From contig VUYV01000157.1 in NCBI GenBank assembly GCA_008711295.1, positions 1,949,484 to 2,013,483 on the forward strand: a stretch of 64,000 bases of DNA, given 5' to 3'. The notes beneath the pieces were generated by a model. The model saw only the letters and a program-made list of their open reading frames with translations, made no database searches and had not been told where the DNA came from. The position numbers and the translations under genes are program-made. This stretch comes from Anarhynchus alexandrinus (taxonomy: Eukaryota > Chordata > Aves > Charadriiformes > Charadriidae). Shown here in pieces: positions 52,101 through 64,000 of this stretch (positions are counted from its first letter, which is position 1; each line of letters begins with the position of its first letter).

Positions 52101-52333
52101 GTAAGTAGATCTTACTCTTGTCCCTAGTTAGTGGAACTAACTTTACAGGGTTTGTGGAAATATGTGCATTACAGAGATTAAAGTGAAATAATTGGAAATA
52201 GAGCAGCTTGTGGTTAGGAAGTTGATTATGTCATATTATTTAGCAGGTTGTTTAAAATGTGTATAATTGAGCTTAATCCTTGTAGTTTTTATGCTACCCT
52301 CAGATACAAAGACTGCATTAGAATTAATTTATG

Positions 52334-52430
52334 TTGTGGTAGTGCCCAGAAGCCTCAGCCCTGTTGTGCTAGGCACTGTACAAACATTAGTAAATGTTAT
52401 ACAAACTTCTACAATGCAGACTTTAAAACA
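52334..52430 (+). repeat. Ancient L2/MIR-type tail fragment
   Basis: The stretch tagtgcccagaagcctcag and gttgtgctaggcactgtaca at 52340-52383 closely resembles a block ('tgtgctaggcactgtacaaac') that I know from L2/MIR-related repeats in turtles, crocodiles and monotremes. It is degraded and short. The exact subfamily is uncertain. Confidence 0.6.
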
Positions 52431-54167
52431 AGAGTTACACTCTATCATTATGCATCTTGGCTGAAATCCCACTTGCATTAAATCATGGCAGAATTCCATT
52501 AATTTCAGTGGGCAACATGGGGAAATCCCTTCAAGATGCAGCTTCAGGACAAGTATCTATGTTAGATGATGTTTTGCCAATATCTTTAAAATGTCTTTTT
52601 GAGCCAGTTTTAATGTGTGGCATAATTTTTTTATGGCTGCAGTTAATGTATGTAATTGTGACATACAATTATGTTCATTGTTTTGTTTGAAAGAAATTAG
52701 TAGGTTACTTGGTGTGGCATCTGTAATAGGAGTATAAAGTTGTAGAAGGCATATAGGGCCCATAACCAAAACAGTTGATTTTAAAGGAGTTTTTCACTTG
52801 AAATCAGTTTGATTCCCCCCCCTCCCCCGTGACATGATTTCTCTAAAATGTTGAAGGAACTGCTAACAAAAATAGTTACTATCATACTATTAATTGGAAA
52901 AAAAAAAACCAGAAAAGATGGTTTTCGTGTGTGGGATTTGGTTTTTATCAATGGGAATCTAAAGTGTCTAAAGCTAGTAATATGTGGCCCTCTGGCCAAA
53001 TTCTGCCCTTGAATACAAATTGCAAGTTACCTTTCTTGAAGAAGCCTGAAGGGTTAAGTAAATACAGTAAACTTTGGAAAGCTGTTCAGTTAATTAAATT
53101 GATCACTATTCAATTGCTTACATCTGGTGATTTATAGGGGTTTGTTTTTACTCTAGGCCCAGGTCAGCTAAGTCAGCTGGTGCAGCCGCTGTGTCTGGAC
53201 TGCTCTGTTTGAATAAGAACTAAGTGACATTTGATACTGATGTAGTTTCTTACAGATCAGAATCGGAAAAGAATGAAAGAAAAAGCAGATGGTGTTTGAC
53301 AAATGACTTTTGAATTTAAGCATATCTTTTATTTTGCATTATCGTTGGCATTTTTACACTGGCATAGCATTCTGTAGTTTAAAGATCTAATTGATCTAAA
53401 GAATATATTTCTTTTTTTTCTTTTTTACCACATTGCTAAGGTTCTTTTTGCCACAAGATTAGAAATACGAACATAATAAAGTGGTTTAGATCCTCCTTCC
53501 TTACTCCTGATGAATACAAAGTTGAGAATTTGTCTTAGCATTTCCTCTAGTCCTTCTCATGGAAAGTTACCTAGTTTAGCTGACCCTAAAATCATTCTTC
53601 TGCAGCTGTGCAAAGATTTTTGTATTCCTTTGGGAGAATAAATGAAAATCAGTCACTGCTGGATTGGTTGTTCCATATCCTTAGGTCACTAGCTTGGTTG
53701 ATTTACTCAGGTGGTCAAACATGGAAAAACCTTTGTTAGATCTGTGCTCTGCACTATATATGCTGACACTTAAAAGGAGGAAAAAAAAGTATTTCTACAA
53801 GCTGTTATCATATTAGCAATGCAGTTAAAATTGGTCTGGTTGGGTGTTAGCTTGTTCTCGTTCTAATTTCCATTATTTCTGTATGGTGTTGGGACATTAC
53901 TGAATATAAGAGTGTTCCACCTGAGATTTAATACCTATTTGATGACCACAGAAGAGATTCCTTGAGATTAATATGGTAGAAGTAATTCATTAAGTAATTT
54001 AACGGTTTTGCTTTTATACATTGACATTCATAAGTTATAGTTAGGACAGTTGTTTGTTCCGTATCAAAACAGATGTACATAGAACATAAAATTAGAGAGT
54101 GGTATTGCATTGTTCAAAAAAAGCATCTTATTTCTTTTGTAAAGGTTTCTCTTTAAAACATAGAAGA

Positions 54168-54531
54168 GAATCATAGAATCGTTTAGGTTGGACAAGACCC
54201 TTAAGATCATCGAGTCCCACCATTAACCTAACACTACCAATTCCACCACTAAACCATGTCCCTAACCACCACATCTACACATCTTTTTAAATACCTCCAG
54301 GAATGGTCACTCTACCACTTCCCTTGGGCAGTCTGTTCCAATACTTGACAACCCTTTCCATGAAGAAATTTTTCCTAATATCCAATCTGAACCTCCCCTG
54401 GTGCAACTTCAGGCTGTCTCTTCTCGTCCTATCACTTGTTACTTGGGAGAAGAGACCGACTCCCACCTTGCTACAACCTCCTTTCAGGTAGCTGTAGAGA
54501 GCAGTAAGGTCTCCCCTCAGCCTCCTTTTCT
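54168..54531 (-). mobile_element. CR1 retroposon, 5'-truncated (CR1-J-like)
   Basis: Minus-strand CR1 in LRIG3 intron 3. The plus strand starts at gaatcatagaatcg, continues through aggttggacaagacccttaag and atcatcgagtcccacc, then 'attaacctaacactacca', and ends near ggtctcccctcagcctcc at 54531. This 'atcatcgagtcc..ccattaacctaacactgcca' version is the one I associate with CR1-J types frequent in neoavian birds. About 365 bp of 3' end. Its orientation is opposite to LRIG3, as is common for tolerated intronic copies. Confidence 0.95.
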
Positions 54532-56347
54532 GACAAGTTGGAAGTTATTTATGTAAAGATGTTAAACCTCGTTTTACAGAAAAGAACATAAATAAAGAGG
54601 GATAAACATACAGCAGTTGTCTGGCATAAAAATATATGTAGTATAGTGGCATCATAGATGGACAAATATTCAATCTAATGATCCATTTTTTTTAGAAGTG
54701 AAAATATATGTTCACTTATTTTTTCTGCGTTGGAAGTTATTTGGAGGGGTTGAATCAAACTGAGTTAATGTATCTAAGTCATGCAAAGAGAACACATGGA
54801 GCAATTACAATACAATTTTTAGAACCACTGTTCAAAGAATAACTGTACTCGAAACATATGATGACTTCCTTCAGGATTTTAAACTCTTATATGAAAGGAG
54901 CTTGTGGAGCCTTTCCAAAACAAACCACTGTTTCCTTGTTGAGTCTTTTGTTCTGACTTTTCAAATAATAGCAGAAATGAGGGTGGTAGTCTTCTGAAAC
55001 TTGATTTGATTACATTTCTTATGAGATACATACACGGTAGATCATTACTGTCAGTTGAAAAGCCAGTTGTTTTTTCCAAGGAGTCTTCAAGGAATGCTGT
55101 GGGAGTGGTATCCTCCTTTCTTGCCAAAATCTTCATTGTTGAAGAAACTCTCTTCTTGCAAGAATTTTTTTTCACTTCTTAGTACTTGTCCCTCAGCTGT
55201 GGAGCCTTAGAATTCTACCTGTTCTGCAAGAATTTTATTGTCCTGCAAGGGAAATGACACTGCTGGTATGTCTCCAGTGAATAATAGTGCCGGTATCTCC
55301 ATACAGCACTGTATGTCTAAATTCTTTGAGCAGTGTAAACAAGCATGGGTGGATTATCATGTTAGTGTAGTTTCCATTTCTGGAGATACCTCATTTCTAG
55401 CTCTAATTGATATTTATCTAGCTGAGATATTTACATACTGTTGAATTATGCAGGGTAAACATACCCAGAGCAGTAGATGTTCCCAGTCTCATGGTCTGTC
55501 TGTAACAATGATGCCAACATTTTGTTTTTATGGATGCCGGTTGAGAGTTGAACACCATGGGAGAGAAGAGGATCAGGCAGGCACACACACACCCCACCAC
55601 CCTGGGAACACCTTATGTCTGTGTGAAGGAGTATACAAGCACATGCAGACACACTCTCGTTACATGGTTGGAGATGCATCTATGATTTTATTCATGTGAT
55701 GAGTATGTAGCTTGTCACATGGCATAGGAGACTTTCTGAGCCTCCTGGGAACCTGGAAACTGCTGTGAACTAAATGGGTGGTACTTTGGGCTAAATCTGG
55801 TCAGGAGGCTTTAGTTTGTTGTGAAGCTGTGATGGCTTGCCGGACGCTAATAGATGTAATACATTCTGGACAGAGCAAAGAGTAGGATTCATCTTCCCTA
55901 GCCTAAATTCTTGAAAGTTTGGCATAATTAAGTATGAGTTTCATCCTGAAGAGGATCTACAGTTAGTGTGGAGAAGAAAAGGCTCTCTCAGAAGTGATTT
56001 GTCTTCCCTAAGATAGTTCAGATGACTTTCTTCCTGAAGCTCATCTAGATAGCTATTTGAAACTAACTTTTAGATGTCTAAAGTTAGGTTCCTTTTGGAA
56101 CATCTAGCCAATGTAGTTGGGCATGCCTGTCTTACAGTGACCTTACTTGCAAAGGTCTGATTGCATCTTTCAGCACGTTTGATCATTTAAGTGAATTACT
56201 TGAAATTGAAATTGCAGGGTGTTCTTTTTGCTCAGTCACTCAGCCCTTTTCTCTGTCTTCTGTGAGAGAAGGTAGGAAGAGAGCAGTTTACCAAGGCAGA
56301 AAGAGAGTTCAGCCATTTGCCAGAGATTGCCAGCTCTCAGGTCAGCA

Positions 56348-57088
56348 TAGTGGTTCTAGCCAGGAGGCCAGGTCACACCAAGTCCTTGACAACATAAGCT
56401 TTTAGAGAGAATATTGGATTTAATAACTGATTACCACAAAAATATAATGTACAGACACTGTGCACAGTAGTATGGTATTTATCTGTTCCTAAAACTAAAA
56501 TATGTTAGATGTTTACTAATTTGCATTCCTGAAGTGCTTGTAAAACCAGTTAAATTAATATAGAATTGCCCTAAACAGTTGTGGTAGTTTTATACTGGAA
56601 AATTCTGCAGTTCTGGGAGAATAAACAGATTATTTTTCATTGTTTCTGGATAGGTGGGCCACATTTGTGTCCGGTAGAGAAATAAGCACTAATGCCCTAA
56701 TTCCAGGAGAACAAGCAGAAGTTTTGAAGTTGGTTCCCATTCTAATGGCATTCCTTATCCAAGATGTACCAGTCCTGTCCTATTTATCCTGAAAATCTGC
56801 TAGAATCTGATGTTGGTGCAGGAGGAGAAAACTACAACAATGACAGATGTAAAAGACAATTCCAAAGTTTTGTACCTGCACTGAATCCAGGAATAAAATG
56901 AAAACAAGTAATTTGAGTACAATAGCCTTGTATAGAAGTCCTGCATGGTGTTTAACTACCAATTACAGTTTGCATAGGGGTTTTACTTTAAAACTCTTCA
57001 GAAAATATTAAGTACTTTTAGTGTGATTAGTGCACAGTGTCTGTACATTATATTTTGGTGTGACCTGGCCTCCTGGCTAGAACCACTG
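56348..57088. mobile_element. Candidate hAT-like non-autonomous DNA element, or inverted duplication, with long inverted repeats
   Basis: Positions 56349-56380 and 57056-57087 are perfect 32-bp inverted repeats. Complementarity continues inward for another 26 bp (56440-56465 against 57030-57055). The left arm carries an extra 58-59 bp (about 56381-56439) that the right arm lacks. Read from outside, the right arm begins CAGTGGTTCTAGCCAGG, and the left arm begins tAGTGGTTCTAGCCAGG. CAGTGGTTCT is the usual start of Charlie-group hAT transposons. However, no 8-bp target-site duplication flanks it, and no transposase is visible in the ~560-bp middle. It may be a non-autonomous hAT relative, or an inverted duplication made by template switching. 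The match between the arms (58 of 58 aligned bases) suggests it is not very old. Confidence 0.5.
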
Positions 57089-60000
57089 ATATGCAAATGC
57101 TGCAACATTATTTAAGGTTTTGTTTAAGGATATACAGTTTAAATAAGAAACCCATACTACTTTACTTGCAGAATTTTTAAAAATACGTAATTGTAGACAC
57201 CATCCAACATCATCGGTGCACCATATCCTTAAGTACTGTGGAAAATGGAAGGCAGCAGTGACTTAAGAGAGACAGAACAACTTTGAGTATTGAAGCATCC
57301 TGCCTCTCCAACTAAATTATACTGTTCTTATCAAAATGCATATGTAGAACTAGAGTTAATATTAAAAAACATGTTTCTTATTACCCACATCCAGGATATA
57401 TTATACAGTAATCATCTTGTTGTCTGTAGGGACTACAGACAGTGTGCATGCCAAAGTTTCTAGTGCCTATAGTGAAATTCTGACATTAGACTAGCTTTAA
57501 ACAATGGAGTGTTTTAAATAAATTTGTGATTTTACATTTTATTGAATGGAAATTATTTTATTTAAAACCACTAGTACTTATGGTGCAGGTGATTTAGATG
57601 GAAATATCCTTGTATCTTATGTTATAAAGACCTATTGCGTTAGTCTAGAACACAAACAAATGTTCAGTCTTACTAAAGCCAGGGTGGAAAATACAAAGTT
57701 CGTGATGCAGGAGTAAAGGGAGTATGGATGATTCACAATTTAGTAATGTTTTTCAAGTTTTACATTAATATGTGGTTTGTATTAGGTTCCCACTTTTTTC
57801 AGAATGTGAAATCTTCTTTTCCTAAGAGACATACAGAATATGCAACATGGTACGTACAGGTTTTCCTCTCCCTACCCTGAGAGGATCCTTCAACCCCATC
57901 TGCTCAGGAAGCCTTTAACGCGGTTAAAACAAGGAATCACATGGCCATTTGGTTTTCAGTTGAGATGATGAAAAATGTTGCCAGTATTGAGGAGGTTTCC
58001 CAGAAATGTGCCCGCTTGTTTGTTAGGTGCTGAACTGAATCTGCAAGTCACTTTTCTGAAGGCTTTCTACAGCCTTCAGTTTGTAATGTCTTTCTGTTGG
58101 TATATGCCAGTTTAAGTGCATTGGCTTTGAAGACATGTGTCTTGTCATGGGCATTTAAAAAGGTAAATGAACAAAAAAGATTGGTCAGGAGATAAAAAAG
58201 AACAAAAGGACTGGAAAGTAGCCAGTGTTAATTGACTGCAGGGGCCACAAGTTCTCACAATAAGCAAAATTGTTGCAGCTTTAAATGTAGCTTTCTGATT
58301 AGCCACTCTAAAATGACTCTGATTACTTCATTATTCATCTCAGGCCTTTGGTGTTCAATGAGCACTTCTGAGAAGCAAACTAAGAAGTTAAAAGTGAATT
58401 GCAGTGCTGAAAAAGTGCGAAGTCATTCTCTTCCATGGCAACAAAAAAAAAAAAACCCAAACAAACCAGAAAAAAAAATATATCTAAGCCATCAACAATG
58501 ATTTGTTGTGGGTTTTTTTTTTTTAATATTATTTTGGTCACTGAAAACAAACAAAAACCCAGGGAATGCCTAAAAAGTTTTTTCAGCTCCAGGCAGTAGT
58601 ATGTGCTCTCAATGGGAGGTTCTATTTGTTGCTTGTCAACCCACACAGCTGCAGCAGGGAATTTATTGGAGAAGATCTTCAAGTTTTAGTGTATACCAGG
58701 CTTGATAAATAAGCGCTGAAATTTTAAAATTAGGTTATCAGAAGAGCTGAGGCTTACCTTTGTGTCTTACTATATTAGCTCCTTCCTTCCTTGCTCATTA
58801 ATCCTGATTTCAGTCATCAGTAAAATTTCTTCAGTGGACAGTATGCTTTGCTCCAATCTGAATAAAATCCCGTTGATGAAAGACCTGGTTAGAACGTGGT
58901 TGTTTCTTGAGATTGGTCAAGCATTGTGCTGTCAGGCAGTGGAGACAGAGCTATCTCAGATGCAATACAAACCTTTAGTATATGGAGCTTATGATACTGC
59001 AATGGCAATATCTGTACTTTACAAGGCTTTCAGGGTGAATGGAATTGTTCATGCTACCTAACTTAGCTGTGTAGTCTGAAAAAGGATTTTTCTTTATAGC
59101 CCTTAAAACTAAATAAACTAACTCTTAAGTTGAAGTGGCTCTCAGATCTTTGCTAAACAAGATGCTGAGCTTATGACCAAGGATTTGTAAATTCATCTGT
59201 ATTTTAGGCAGCTTTGTGCTTGCTTCCATTCTCCTTACTGGGAAGAACTAAATAGTCTTACCTTCTTCATTTGGGGGGTCACTGATTTTCATTCTTGGTT
59301 TAAAAAAAAAAATATCTCTGTTGCCAAAATGGTACTCTTCCAAAATTTAAGTGTGCACTGTCACGTCCTGGCTTTGATGAATCAACATACAGCTTAAGTA
59401 CCTATCTAACTTTATGCACAAACGTAGTTACTGAAGAAAAGTGGTGATTAATCCCTTACACTATTTAGAAATGATTCTTTTTTTGGTATTGTGTGTCCAT
59501 TTCTGTCTAAAATATGAAAAAGTTTATTTAAATATGTTTTGTGATTTTATGGGCATCCCAGATTATGCTTCAAATAGTAACTTGAGAAGTAAAATTCAAT
59601 TACTTGAAGCAAACATGCCAAAATAGGTTGTGCATTTGCCCCAGCTGTCAATCTGGAAATAAGAGTGATAGTTTTCACTCTGTGGCAGTATCTTAACGAG
59701 GAAAACTCCTGCAAGGGGCCTTCTATAAAGAAAGAAGTTTTTTGATAGTCCTTGTTTGCAGGACTATTTGGATTAGGTGCAGGTACGAGAAACTTGCCTC
59801 TTTGTCATCTCGCAGTAGTCTGGAAGTAGAAGCTGTGTATAAAACCTGGGAGAACGCTGTCTCAGTTAGCGTTTAGAAAGCTACAGTCACAAGAAAGAAG
59901 TTTAGACGCAACTCCTGAAAATGAAAGCTTACATTCAGTAGGAGTGGATGCCTTTCCCTTCTACGCTTGCCAGAGAAAGTGGTATTGTGTGTTTATAAAG

Positions 60001-63000
60001 CTAGCATACTAAACTGAAGTCTGGCTCCCAATATTAAGAAAATGTTGGTCAAATATTTTACATCCTTGTCATCTCTTCAGCTACCACTTTATTATGGGAA
60101 GGATTAAGATTTGGATGCTGCCTGGAAGAGTTTGTTTTGAAGAAGGATTGAAAGAAAGGATAGAGGAATGCCAGACTAGGCTTCAGGCATAAGGCTACTT
60201 GGAGAAAGTCCCAAAAATGAGAGTGGTGGTAAACCATGTGTGACTTGGGCTAAAGTTGTGAGCAAAAAGCTAGAGCAAAGAAACTTACTGGAATTAGTTC
60301 TTGCAGTCTTCGACATTTGGTGTGGAGACCAAGAGGAAGTAAATGAAAGAATTTGAAAAGGAACCTGTCTTAGTCAGACTTGCAGACATGGAAACTAGAT
60401 TTTTATGGCAGCAATTTAGACTGAATGATGGGAAAGGGAAGAAGTATGTAGAAACCCAGAGTTTGTTGTAGCAAAAATATACAGTAGTGAGAGCCTAGAC
60501 AAATGCTTTTGCAATGAGAATGGAAAAGAATGCAAATTTTATGAGCTCTTTGCAGTGGAAAAAATGGCTTAATTTTCTCATCAACAGCAGTAAAGAAAAA
60601 GATGAATTAAAAAGAATCATAATGGATCAGAAAAAATAAAGAATGCTGTTTCTGTGCGACAAAATGGAAGAATGGTAAAGGAAATTTTACCAAGGAGGAG
60701 GAGCCAAGTTGTAGGGCATACAGTACAGAGAATGAAGTTAAGAGGTCAGGCATAAGTTTTGGGGTATATCTTAGAGAAGTGGTAGGTGGTTATTGCAACA
60801 GAACAGTGAAATGTAATGACTCAGTGCCTTGAGTGAAATAGAATTGGGCAGGAGAACGTTTCTCAACTTGTATTAACAGTTGAGATTAGTAGTAGATCTA
60901 GAAAGATGTGCAGTGTGAAGTGCCTAGACTTTGGTCTGTGCTCTCCAAAAGGGAGGGTTGGCTCTGTAACAATAAAGGATAGGTGTTTTTACTTAATGAG
61001 TCCATACATCAGATTAAAAATATGATTTATAATATTCGAGGGCATTATGCTGGGTTTCATCTAGGTCATACTTAAAATTGTCCAAGGTTTTAGCATTAAC
61101 TAACAGTCACAGAGTGCACCAGGTCTGCAATGGCTTATTATGCCTGTTGTCGGCTCATGCTGAAATAGCTATGCCTGCATTGCTTTTGTGTACTTTCTTT
61201 AAAATAAAGTAATGAACTTACACATTCATTTGACTACCACGTGATAAGTAACTTGTGATTATTTTGGAAATGCCAGAAAGTGTAATGGGAAACAGACTCC
61301 AGACTATCAAGATGAGAGTTTGGAAGGAAAGTTTAATTAATTACATATTGGTACTGTGACTGGAATCGGGAGAGAATTGCTATGGAGTATCACATGTTTG
61401 GAAGTTTGGATTTGCCTCTGTCTTTTTGATGATGAAAACATCTCTGATCCGAGTTGTTTCATTCTGCATCTTTTTCTTCCCCTTTTCCCAATTTATGTTA
61501 GGTTTAGGAATCAACAAGCCTTTGGTCTCAAGTTTTGGACAGGGTATCAGTAGCCTACAGAGTTCTGAGTTTTCATTTTCTACTTTATGCCTGTATACCA
61601 CAAAGAGCACAAAAAATAAGATCAGAGACTTACTGACATCTGGCTTGAAAGAGCAATACAGGCGGGGATCATGGAATGAAGGAGACCTTCAAAAGAAAGA
61701 ACAACTGCTTGCCGCAATGAACGTGAGAAGCCTGTGTGTGAAGGAGGCATCAGACTTGTAGACCTACCAGTAGGACTGGAAGTGAGCCAGAATGCTGGCT
61801 CTATTTCTGGCATCTTTGTCTTGGAGAAAAATAGTTTCACTTGAAATATTTCTTTATCTAACAACTGCAAAGATTAAAAAAAAAAAAAGTAGTTCTTAAT
61901 TCAGTGCAGTTGGGTGTCTAATGGTGAGAAGAGCTTGTAGTCCCATTCATATCAGGGGATTTTTGTAAGGGTAGTCTTCAGCTTGAAACCATAATTACAA
62001 TATTTTAAAAGAGGTAGTTTTCATTACAGTCTGGCTAATAGTAGTCAAATGAATAGAAGTTGAAGAAATGAAAATATCTTTGTTCTTTCACTAACTCCTA
62101 CAAGAAGGAAGAGGTTCTTTCTTCTGTTATGTGCTCCTTAAAGTTGTCCAGCCGCATCCTCAAAGCCACAAAACATGAGTCTTCCAGAACTTTCTGAGGA
62201 AGTTTATTACAGTATTGATCTTACATCTTTACTGTCAATTTTTTTTTCTTTTTGCTTAAATTTTCTTCAGCTCAGTGTCTTGACATCATTATTTCTTACA
62301 AAAGCTCCAGAGGTCCAAAGGAGTTTGGGAGGGCAGGAAGGGGAGTGAAGGAGACAATAGATGATATACCAGAAGGTGTATGATGCCAGTGGGTGAGTGG
62401 AGGGAAGAACAGGTGAAGTAGCCACAAAGACTTGAGGAAATGTGAAAAAGGAGGCTGTGAGCTCTAGTGGTGTATAATGGAGACCACCTGGTACGTGCTT
62501 GGATGTGGACAGTCATGTCTGCTATGCCTGTGCTCTGACATGGCTGCCTCCAAGCCAGCTCTAGTCTGGAAGCCATGTAAACACAAGATGGTCAAACTAA
62601 ACATCAGTGAACCCCAGTGTCTTGGCTTCAGCACTGCTCAGAAAGATATATATAACCCCTGGGCACAGTGTTTTTTTTCTCTTTACGTATCCTCTTAGTC
62701 TCTAGCAAGAGATTCTACTATGGTTTCATTTGCCTGTTTGTGTGGCAAATTCAGTATATTCTGCCTCTCAGGACTTAGTTGAGGTACAGGAGATACCGGC
62801 TTAGTCTGGAATCACACAGATATTAAAACGGTTATTTTACATCTAACAACTTTGGAGAACAGGCTGCACAGACACAGCTCTCCAGAACAGTCTTTCTAGA
62901 CAACTTTTTTTTTTTTTTTACCAAGTTGCTCCACCTGCAGGGTCCCACACATGCTCCTTGTCAGAACCATGGTGTAATATAAGACTTAAGAGGTCCTCAA

Positions 63001-64000
63001 AACACAGCAGATCAAGATCTACCTGGAAGTTATGCTGGAGAAAGAAGTGCAAGAGTATTTTTGTGCTGAGATTTTGAATAGAAACAAAAGATAGGACTTT
63101 GGGTCTTAATCTGTTTCTGAGGTGGGGCTTCCATCTTATAGGATCAGACTAACGAAGATATATAGATATTTTGCTTAGGTAGAAAACATTACATATTAAC
63201 AACCTTTATCAAGAGATACTTAGTCATACTATTTCAGATCTTTAAAAATTGGGTTTTTTTCAGCACATAAGAACTGTTATGTCTAAATGGTGTTAACTAG
63301 ATCCTTAACAAAATGGATACAGAAGTTGCTGTCCTGCTTTGTATTTCCTCAGAGGCAATGAAAGTACTAGTCAGTATGTTGGATACGTTGTAGCTGTTGT
63401 TTATATAGAATGAATCTTGAGATCATGATTGATAGGGTGGTTGTAGATGTTTTGGCCATGTGGTGTGGTTGAAGTCGTGAATGCTGAGAGGGAAAACTAA
63501 GGTTTCTCATACCCGTAATAAAAAACTGATATTCTGTCTTAAGCTGGTATTCACACAGGCTTATGTAAAAATAATTAAATCAGTCTGCATGCACTCTTGG
63601 GTTCTTGTTTGGTTTTTCTTTGCAAGTCAGGGCATAGGCATTCAAATTGCAAAAGACATGTTCAAATTCATGCAGGTATTTTTGGTGGCTTTATCTGTGT
63701 TCCTCGGTGCTCCTGCTGCTTTAGCAGTTGCTTTAGCAGTAACAGGAGAAGTTGTAAGGAAGCTGCATCATGTTGCTGTTCCTTGCACATGAAGAAATGG
63801 TGATCGAATTGCTGCAGGTCTGCTTCTGTGAGCAGTTGATGTGCTGGTTCTCTTGTTGCAGGGGATCTCTGTTGCTCTGATCTCCCCTTGAGGGGCTGTG
63901 AAATGAAACCAATGTGGTGTGTGCAGCTCCTTTTGTCTGAGCACAGTAATAACAGCACTTTGCTGGAAAGTTGGTTTTCTTGTGGTTGGTTTTTGTTTGT

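Larger units (their letters stand above)
52101..64000 (+). other. LRIG3: LRIG3 intron 3 (partial, continues past the window)
   Basis: At least 11.9 kb. I looked on the plus strand for the next exon, expected to open with 'AGN-I' in phase 2 after an AG acceptor, and did not find it. The intron therefore appears to run out of the window. It holds an L2/MIR-like fragment, a CR1 copy and a 741-bp inverted-repeat structure (all listed). Short open frames are random; none has a recognisable product. Confidence 0.8.

Noticed and set aside
52101..64000. Search for LRIG3 exon 4
   Set aside because: Candidate 'ggaaata' sites (for example 52193 and 59653) lack an AG acceptor in phase and do not continue as an LRR, so exon 4 is taken to lie beyond the window.
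1..64000. CRISPR arrays, operons, rRNA or tRNA genes
   Set aside because: The window is vertebrate nuclear DNA; I saw no spaced direct-repeat array, tRNA A/B-box pair or rRNA sequence.

Overview
This window looks like nuclear DNA from a bird, probably a neoavian. It carries three 5'-truncated CR1 retroposons with typical avian CR1 tails, and a solo endogenous-retrovirus LTR of the type I recognise from neoavian genomes (TguLTR5/ERVL-like). It also carries an old L3/CR1-like LINE, and the first three coding exons of a vertebrate gene split by GT-AG introns. Almost all open frames in the window are short and random, as expected for vertebrate intergenic and intronic sequence.

Layout. Positions 1 to about 43,600 are a gene desert upstream of LRIG3. 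They hold an ancient LINE (4190-5643), CR1 copies (10112-10945 and 19590-19966), a solo LTR with a perfect 5-bp target duplication (13603-14318), and several CpG-rich or palindromic patches that could be distal regulatory elements (16860-17300, 18571-18860, 32461-32930, 39798-39815). A single-N assembly gap at 16957 is flanked by two nearly identical ~165-bp copies of one sequence, best explained as unmerged contig ends. Positions ~43,700-44,760 form a strong CpG island, the LRIG3 promoter. LRIG3 exon 1 (ending 44603), exon 2 (51677-51748) and exon 3 (52026-52100) lie on the + strand. The rest of the window is intron 3, which contains an L2/MIR-like fragment, a third CR1 (54168-54531) and a 741-bp structure bounded by long inverted repeats (56348-57088).

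How it fits together. The only protein-coding gene I can support is LRIG3, a type I membrane protein with leucine-rich repeats and immunoglobulin domains. The window gives its signal peptide, the cysteine-rich LRR N-terminal cap and the first LRRs. The remaining exons must lie beyond 64,000. The most notable oddity is that exon 1 has no in-frame ATG between an in-frame stop (44131-44133) and the splice donor. The best initiation candidate is an ACG at 44377, so there is either a base error or substitution, near-cognate initiation, or an unseen upstream exon. I did not find a clear novel biological system. The most unusual structures are the missing start codon, the long inverted repeat in intron 3, and the homeodomain/POU-like palindromes in the upstream desert.
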